A stretch of 64,000 bases of DNA from Bacteroidales bacterium (GTDB taxonomy: Bacteria; Bacteroidota; Bacteroidia; Bacteroidales; UBA3824): NCBI GenBank assembly GCA_017541145.1, contig JAFXZT010000154.1:1-64000 (forward strand), in the 5' to 3' direction. Each line of letters starts with the position of its first letter. Position 1 is the first letter of the stretch. Below, one piece after another: positions 58,435 to 64,000 of the stretch. The notes under the pieces are model-generated. The model searched no databases and was not told the origin of the DNA. It saw only the letters and a list, made by a program, of their open reading frames with translations. The position numbers were made by a program, and so were the translations under genes.

Positions 58435-60339
58435 TTAAAACGTAGTTAAAACCAAATCTTCACATTCTTTGCCTTCGTTGTAAAAATCCTCAAGATTTTT
58501 GTTGAATTCCAATTTTGTGAGCGAACTCCAGTCTTTTACTTCTTTCGTGATATCAACATATTCAATATCGATTTTACGTTTTTTCTTAAAGAAAATCAAT
58601 CCGCTGTAAGTGTACAAAATGCTCAGTAACAATAGTTTAACAATTGAAGGAGTTTTTTTCTGTTTGTATTTTGACCATTTTGATCCCCAAAAACCTTTGA
58701 TTTTTATGCCGATAACTTTTGTGTGATCCGGCAAAATTTTGCTTGCGTTGTAAGCCAAACGACGTCCGCCGATTGTTTCTTTGCCGTCCAACGTGATATG
58801 TCCCGACGGATAAAACAAGATGTTGGAACCTTTTTTTATTTGTTCCTCAATTATTCCGTCAAGGTGCTGAACTTGTTCAACTCCTTTGCGGCTTTTCTGA
58901 AGATTCGGAACTTTTACAGCGTTGAACATGTTGAGGATGTGCGATATAACCGGAATTTTCCAATATCCGTCATCAACCAACGGCTGAAGTTTTTTGTTGT
59001 AAAGTATGGAAAACAGCATTATCGGGTCCAAAACTGCCCTGTGCATCGGAAGTATCAACAAGTTTTCGCCTTCTTTTGTATCCATATTTTCAACACCTTT
59101 TTGTTGAATATCGTAGTGAAGTTTTATATGATTTTTGCTAAAATAACATAAAACCTCTTTGTAGTTGAACATGAAAATTATTGTTCCAACCGCAATTATA
59201 ATTCCGTCAACAAGGAACGTATAGCTTACAGGTAAAAATGTTGAAATCGCGATATTTGTAATTGCCGCAAGAAAAATAAATATGAACGATATCAAATTGA
59301 AGTAAGCCAAAATGATGTTAAGTTCCTCAGGCTTAGCTTTTTTCTGAATTTCGGCATCAAGCGGAATTTTGAAAATACCGCATGTAACAGCTGTTATTGC
59401 AAGTAAAATTGTAAAAATTACTTGTTGTTTGCTGAAAATGAAAATCAGTAAAAGCAAAAATCCGAGAAAAAGTCCGATTTGCGGAATATAACCCAGCATG
59501 TAAGTTTTGCGGTCAAGACGTCCGCCGATTAAGCAACCGATAGCAATTCCGATTGCAAGTATCGCGAAAAGTACGCCGGTTTCTGTTGGTGAAATTCCAA
59601 AATCGTTGTTATGCGGCAGACTTAGTAAAGTGCTTTGTATTGAGGCAGTTAACCACCAGTAAAGACTCAGTAACAAAATTACCTGAGGCATACCGGTGTA
59701 TTTTTTTATCATTGCCGAAGTCTGACGGATAAATTTTATCGGATTTGCCGAAGTTTCTTCGTTTGACTTGTTTTCTTCTACTTTTATCGTGAAACTGCAA
59801 GCGATACCGGCAATTGCAAGTGCTATTAAAACGCTGTATTGGTAAATCGGTTCGCTGTGGTCTTTCATAATCGAACCAACCACGGTTCCCAAGAGCAATC
59901 CTATAAAAGCGAAAGCCTCCATGCCGCCCATTCCTTGCGAAATTCCGTCCTTGCCGCCGATATCTTTGATAAGTCCGTATTTGGAAGGGGAGAAGAGGGC
60001 ACTTTGTAAGCCCATGAGTACCACCGAAGTAAATGTGAGCGGGAGATTTTCGGTTGAGAATCCGAGTATCGCCAGCAACATTATTGGCAGTTCAAAAATT
60101 TTTGCTACTCTTATTATTTGCTGTTTTTTGAAATAATGCGGAAGTTTGCCTGCCAACGGTGAAAATAGCAAATATGGTACAACCAATGCTCCGCCGGCTG
60201 CATTTACTACCCATGACGAGTATTCTTTGCTTACCCAAGTGGCGGCTATAAAACTTACTAACGCTCTTAAAACATTGTCGTTCATTACGCCAAACAGATT
60301 GGTACTGTATAGCGGTAAAAACTTTCCATACTTTTTCAT
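58435..60339 (-). CDS. MFS transporter-acyltransferase fusion (LplT-PlsC type)
   Basis: 634 residues. Residues about 1-400 form a major facilitator domain with the LplT-like N-terminus FGVMNDNVLRALVSF, several spans and GRLDRKTYMLGYIPQ. Residues about 430-600 are a PlsC-type acyltransferase with the HxxxxD motif HRAVLD and the glycerophosphate motif as FYPSGHITLDGKE, which has Ser-Gly-His where PlsC usually has Glu-Gly-Thr/Arg. Bacterial Aas-LplT fusions flip lysophospholipids and re-acylate them, repairing membrane lipids; here the acyl-ACP synthetase domain is missing, so the acyl donor step differs. Altered motif III may lower or change activity. Confidence 0.87.
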   Translation of the reverse strand: MKKYGKFLPLYSTNLFGVMNDNVLRALVSFIAATWVSKEYSSWVVNAAGGALVVPYLLFSPLAGKLPHYFKKQQIIRVAKIFELPIMLLAILGFSTENLPLTFTSVVLMGLQSALFSPSKYGLIKDIGGKDGISQGMGGMEAFAFIGLLLGTVVGSIMKDHSEPIYQYSVLIALAIAGIACSFTIKVEENKSNEETSANPIKFIRQTSAMIKKYTGMPQVILLLSLYWWLTASIQSTLLSLPHNNDFGISPTETGVLFAILAIGIAIGCLIGGRLDRKTYMLGYIPQIGLFLGFLLLLIFIFSKQQVIFTILLAITAVTCGIFKIPLDAEIQKKAKPEELNIILAYFNLISFIFIFLAAITNIAISTFLPVSYTFLVDGIIIAVGTIIFMFNYKEVLCYFSKNHIKLHYDIQQKGVENMDTKEGENLLILPMHRAVLDPIMLFSILYNKKLQPLVDDGYWKIPVISHILNMFNAVKVPNLQKSRKGVEQVQHLDGIIEEQIKKGSNILFYPSGHITLDGKETIGGRRLAYNASKILPDHTKVIGIKIKGFWGSKWSKYKQKKTPSIVKLLLLSILYTYSGLIFFKKKRKIDIEYVDITKEVKDWSSLTKLEFNKNLEDFYNEGKECEDLVLTTF

Positions 60340-60366
60340 AAACAGTTTTTTTAGTTGTATCTGATA

Positions 60367-60909
60367 TTATTTTGCCGGTTTGATTTCTGCGGCAAAATGT
60401 ATTTTTCCGTTTTCATAAATTTCAGCTATTCCGATTTCGCCGTAAGGAATTTCTTCGTAATTTTTTGATTTGGAATATTCTGACAATGTTTCTTGAAAAT
60501 CGGTTCTTAATTTGGTGTTAAAATCTTGATATTCAGATTCGTAAGTCATGCAATTGGTTTCGCCGATTATTCTTACCATAAAATTGGCGCGTTCCAGTTT
60601 TCTGATTAATACAGAATCGGTAACATCAGTTCCAACAATGCAACCGACAATGCTGTGGTAAGTGTCTGTGTTGTATTTTTGGTAAAAAATACCGAATGTT
60701 TTTTCGGGTTTAACATCAATTTTTCCCAATTCGGTTTTCAACGAATCAATCAATCGGTTTGTATTATTATAAGAAGTGTAGCTTTCTGTGCAGACTGTCA
60801 GGTAGGGACCCATTGTTTGTTCAGAAATATTGATATTTGGGCCGCAACTGTTTAATACAAAAGCTAATGCTGCGCCTGTTAATGTTAAAATCTTCCTTTT
60901 GTTTTTCAT
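60367..60909 (-). CDS. predicted lipoprotein of unknown function
   Basis: 180 residues with a lipoprotein signal (lipobox VLNSC at about 18-22). The body has TVCTESYTSYNNTNRLIDSLKTEL, FGIFYQKYNTDTYHSIVGCIVG and a C-terminal strand-rich part; it vaguely recalls GyrI/SOUL-like ligand-binding folds, but I do not claim that. No catalytic motif. It lies 27 bases upstream of the MFS-PlsC gene on the same strand and is probably cotranscribed with it, so a link to phospholipid handling at the envelope is possible. Confidence 0.65.
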   Translation of the reverse strand: MKNKRKILTLTGAALAFVLNSCGPNINISEQTMGPYLTVCTESYTSYNNTNRLIDSLKTELGKIDVKPEKTFGIFYQKYNTDTYHSIVGCIVGTDVTDSVLIRKLERANFMVRIIGETNCMTYESEYQDFNTKLRTDFQETLSEYSKSKNYEEIPYGEIGIAEIYENGKIHFAAEIKPAK

Positions 60910-60927
60910 TTTTTGTGAGTTTTATAA

Positions 60928-60967
60928 AAAAATTGCGCCATTTGTTTTCTTAAAAGGCGCAATTTTT
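60928..60967 (-). terminator. intrinsic terminator of secA
   Basis: AAAAATTGCGCC pairs perfectly with GGCGCAATTTTT (12 bp) with a 16-base loop. It separates secA from the lipoprotein gene. Confidence 0.85.
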
Positions 60968-60989
60968 ATGATTAGTTAATAATTGTTAT

Positions 60990-63900
60990 TTATTCTTCGT
61001 TTTCGTCAGCGATGCCTTTTCCGTGACAATTTTTGAATTTTTTGCCACTTCCGCAAGGACATGGATCATTTCTGTTCGGCTTTTTACCGATTCTGATTGG
61101 CTGAGGTTTCTGAGCCTCTTCTTGTGTTGCTCTCATTTTTTCTTGTTCTCTTTTGCGAGCAGCAGCCTGAGCCTGAGCTTGAGCCATTGCAGCAGCCTGA
61201 GCCTGACGTACTTCTTCCGGATCACGCATCGGGATTTGAGCACGCATCAATGTTGAAATAATCGCTTTGTTGTTCTTGTCAAGCATCTTGTCGAACAAGC
61301 CGTTTGATTCAATCTTGAAAATTACGAGCGGATCTTTTTGTTCGTAACTTGCGTTTTGTACAGATTGTTTCAAATCGTCGAGGTCGCGAAGATGTTCTTT
61401 CCAGTTTTCGTCGATTGTTACAAGCATAATAATCTTCTGGAAAGTCTTGGTAATTTCACGACATTCTGATTCGTAAGCGTTTTTGAGGTTTACTCTTATC
61501 TGGAATACTCTTCTGCCGTCCGAAATTGGAACAACGATATATTCGTATCTGTCAGAATAATTTTCGTAAACATCTTTTATAGTAGGCATTGCTCTTTCTC
61601 TGATGAGTTTCATCTTGGCAGCCATACATTTGAATGCTTCATCGAAAATTTTGTCTGTGATTTTTTCGTTAGGAAGTTTTCTGAATTCGTCTTCGGTTAC
61701 AGGATTTTGCATGCCGAGATCTTTTGTAACTTCCAAACTGAACGAAGCATAATCGCCGTCGTTTTGATATTGAGAAACAATATTTTCGCAAGCATCGTTG
61801 AGCATGTTGTTGATTTCGATATCAAGAGCCTCGCCAAACAACGCATTACGACGCAAACGGTAAATTACTTCACGCTGTTTGTTCATAACATCGTCGTATT
61901 CCAAAAGTCTCTTACGAATACCGAAGTTGTTTTCTTCAACTTTTTTCTGAGCTCTTTCGATAGATTTTGTAACAATCGGGTGTTGAATTACTTCGCCTTC
62001 TTCCAATCCCATTCTGTCCATCAAGGCAGCAATTCTGTCACTACCAAAAAGTCTCATAAGATTGTCTTCAAGAGATACGAAGAATTGAGAACTACCCGGG
62101 TCGCCTTGACGTCCGGCACGACCACGCAACTGACGGTCTACACGTCTTGATTCGTGTCTTTCTGTACCGATGATTGCCAAACCGCCTTTTTCTTTTACTT
62201 CCGGGCTCAATTTGATATCGGTACCACGACCTGCCATGTTGGTTGCAATTGTAATTGTACCGGTTTGACCTGCTTTGGCAACGATTTCAGCTTCGCGGGC
62301 GTGCTGTTTAGCATTCAAAACCTGATGTTCAAGTTTTCTCATTGTAAGCATCTTGCTCAACAATTCTGAAACTTCCACCGAAGTAGTACCAACCAATACC
62401 GGACGGCCTTCTTCGTGAAGTCTTTGCACTTCTTGAATTACAGCGTTGTATTTTTCGCGTTTGGTTTTGTATACCAAATCTTCATGGTCTTTTCTGATTA
62501 CCTTCAAATTTGTAGGAATTACGCAAACATCCAATTTGTAGATGTCCCAAAATTCGCCTGCTTCGGTTTCCGCTGTACCTGTCATACCCGAAATTTTTTC
62601 GTACATACGGAAATAGTTTTGAAGTGTAATTGTAGCAAATGTCTGAGTAGCAGCTTCTACTTTTACATTTTCTTTGGCTTCGATAGCTTGGTGCAAACCG
62701 TCAGAGTAGCGGCGGCCTTCCATAATACGACCAGTCTGCTCGTCTACGATTTTTACTTTGTTGTCCATCACAACGTATTCTTGATCTCTCTCAAACATGG
62801 TGTATGCTTTCAAGAGTTGGTTGATTGTATGAACACGTTCTGATTTTACTGCATATTCCGACATCACTTGGTCTTTCATTGCAGCTTTTTCCTCGTCGCT
62901 TGCGTTAGAGTGTTCTATTTCAGCAACTTTGCTTCCAACGTCCGGCAAAACGAAAAATTCAGGGTCGTCAGAATTACCGGTAATCAAGTCAATACCTTTT
63001 TCAGTTAAGTCAACTGAATTTTGTTTTTCTTCGATTACAAAATACAATTCGTCGGTAATTTCCGGCATTCTCTTGTTGTTTTCTGCCATGTATTCGGCTT
63101 CTGTTGCATTGAGCAATACTCTGTTACCTTCTTCGCTGAGGAATTTGATAATAGCATTGTTCTTTGGCAAACCTTTCCATGCGCGGAGCAATGCCACACC
63201 GCCTTTTGTACGGTCTCCGGCTTTGATATATTTTTTCGCGTCGTTCAAAAGTGTGTTAACAAGTTGCTTTTGATGTTCTACCAATGTAACAACTTTTGGC
63301 TTCAAGTCCATGAAAAGTTTCATGTCGTCGCCCGCCTTTGGAACCGGACCGCTTATAATAAGAGGTGTACGTGCATCGTCAATCAATACTGAGTCCACCT
63401 CGTCGATGATTGCGTAAACATGTTTTCTTTGAACCAATTCGTCCGGAGTGCTACACATATTATCACGAAGGTAGTCAAAACCGAATTCGTTGTTTGTACC
63501 GAAAGTAATATCAGCAGAATAAGCTGCGCGGCGTTCCTTGGTGTTAGGCTGATGTTTGTCGATACAATCAACGCTCAAACCGTGGAATTGATAAAGCATA
63601 CCCATCCATTCGCTGTCTCGTTTTGCAAGATAGTCGTTTACAGTTACCACGTGAACACCTCTGCCGGTCAATGCGTTGAGGAATACCGGAAGTGTAGCCA
63701 CGAGAGTTTTACCTTCACCGGTAGCCATTTCCGAAATTTTACCTTGGTGAAGTACAATACCGCCGATAAGCTGTACATCGTAATGTACCATGTTCCAAGT
63801 GAGAAGGTTGCCGCCGGCTCTCCATGTGTGATTATATTTGGCTTTGTCGCCTTCTATTATAATGCTGTCAAACTTTGTTGCAAGTTCGCGGTCAAAATCA

Positions 63901-64000
63901 GTAGCAGTTACTTCTACGAATTCGTTTTCCTTGAATCTGCGTGCTGTATCTTTTACTATTGCAAAAGCTTGCGGAAGAATTTCGTCCAGCTTGTTTTTCA
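60990..64000 (-). CDS. secA: preprotein translocase ATPase SecA, 5' end outside the window
   Basis: Motor of the Sec pathway. 1002 codons are visible; the frame stays open beyond the Met at 63791 to the window end ([19 protein letters not shown]), so that Met is internal. Walker A is [10 protein letters not shown] and Walker B region is [15 protein letters not shown]; a long insertion (about [17 protein letters not shown]) is typical of the large SecA of Bacteroidota. Further motifs are [24 protein letters not shown] and [10 protein letters not shown]. The C-terminus has an Ala/Gln-rich linker and a zinc-binding SEC-C tail [13 protein letters not shown], which binds SecB and ribosomes. A terminator follows the stop. 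Confidence 0.97.
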   Translation of the reverse strand, partial: KNKLDEILPQAFAIVKDTARRFKENEFVEVTATDFDRELATKFDSIIIEGDKAKYNHTWRAGGNLLTWNMVHYDVQLIGGIVLHQGKISEMATGEGKTLVATLPVFLNALTGRGVHVVTVNDYLAKRDSEWMGMLYQFHGLSVDCIDKHQPNTKERRAAYSADITFGTNNEFGFDYLRDNMCSTPDELVQRKHVYAIIDEVDSVLIDDARTPLIISGPVPKAGDDMKLFMDLKPKVVTLVEHQKQLVNTLLNDAKKYIKAGDRTKGGVALLRAWKGLPKNNAIIKFLSEEGNRVLLNATEAEYMAENNKRMPEITDELYFVIEEKQNSVDLTEKGIDLITGNSDDPEFFVLPDVGSKVAEIEHSNASDEEKAAMKDQVMSEYAVKSERVHTINQLLKAYTMFERDQEYVVMDNKVKIVDEQTGRIMEGRRYSDGLHQAIEAKENVKVEAATQTFATITLQNYFRMYEKISGMTGTAETEAGEFWDIYKLDVCVIPTNLKVIRKDHEDLVYKTKREKYNAVIQEVQRLHEEGRPVLVGTTSVEVSELLSKMLTMRKLEHQVLNAKQHAREAEIVAKAGQTGTITIATNMAGRGTDIKLSPEVKEKGGLAIIGTERHESRRVDRQLRGRAGRQGDPGSSQFFVSLEDNLMRLFGSDRIAALMDRMGLEEGEVIQHPIVTKSIERAQKKVEENNFGIRKRLLEYDDVMNKQREVIYRLRRNALFGEALDIEINNMLNDACENIVSQYQNDGDYASFSLEVTKDLGMQNPVTEDEFRKLPNEKITDKIFDEAFKCMAAKMKLIRERAMPTIKDVYENYSDRYEYIVVPISDGRRVFQIRVNLKNAYESECREITKTFQKIIMLVTIDENWKEHLRDLDDLKQSVQNASYEQKDPLVIFKIESNGLFDKMLDKNNKAIISTLMRAQIPMRDPEEVRQAQAAAMAQAQAQAAARKREQEKMRATQEEAQKPQPIRIGKKPNRNDPCPCGSGKKFKNCHGKGIADENEE

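Overview
The window looks like chromosomal DNA from a member of the order Bacteroidales (phylum Bacteroidota). It is AT-rich. Many genes are preceded by the Bacteroidota-type promoter (TTTG or TTG, 18-20 bases, then TAnnTTTG) and there are no strong Shine-Dalgarno sequences. Lipoproteins, OprO/P-type and FadL-type porins, a type IX secretion (T9SS) C-terminal signal, DUF4831/DUF4783/DUF2807 proteins and the long SecA all fit this group. I could not name genus or species. No prophage, transposase, CRISPR array or rRNA was seen, so most of the window is core genome with some accessory loci.

Layout. 1-2822 (minus): a partial phosphofructokinase, a class III aminotransferase and a TrmH methyltransferase. 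3097-3509: two tandem copies of a tRNA-Ser/tRNA-Pro pair. 3816-4610: an unknown lipoprotein. 5079-6884: the NAD salvage pair pncA-pncB. 7029-11310: a T9SS-tagged M14 peptidase, a MORN-repeat protein and a DUF4831 lipoprotein. 11505-14719: an FAD oxidoreductase, then a split IMP-forming pair (PurO-like cyclohydrolase plus stand-alone AICAR transformylase). 14858-18435: a scramblase-like protein, an amidohydrolase and a long PurF-like amidotransferase. 18641-19031: the remains of an MNT/HEPN toxin-antitoxin pair.

19149-27463 is the most coherent accessory locus: porin, imelysin lipoprotein, di-haem DUF1111 lipoprotein, second porin, mono-haem cytochrome lipoprotein and the fused cytochrome c assembly protein CcsBA. 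Two similar dyads sit over its promoter, and a perfect 22-bp palindrome precedes the second porin. I read it as a regulated envelope system for metal (probably iron) uptake or periplasmic electron transfer that carries its own haem-attachment machinery. This is the best candidate for an under-described system here.

27514-33383: a RidA-like protein, a lipoprotein, pta-ackA (ackA is broken by one in-frame TAG) and another M14 peptidase. 33380-42534: envelope lipoproteins, tRNA-Glu, rlmD, folC, a subtilase, a GlsB-type protein, a phosphate butyryltransferase-like gene, recR and a membrane protein. 42623-49370: a large SpoIIE phosphatase, a DivIC/FtsB protein, xseA, a phosphodiesterase and dnaA. 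49454-56622: an SDR enzyme, a bile acid:sodium symporter-family transporter, a Cache-HAMP-GAF sensor without an output domain, a FadL-type protein and a Ser/Gly-repeat lipoprotein. 56818-64000 (minus): nadC, DUF4783, an MFS-PlsC fusion, a lipoprotein and secA, which runs off the end of the window.
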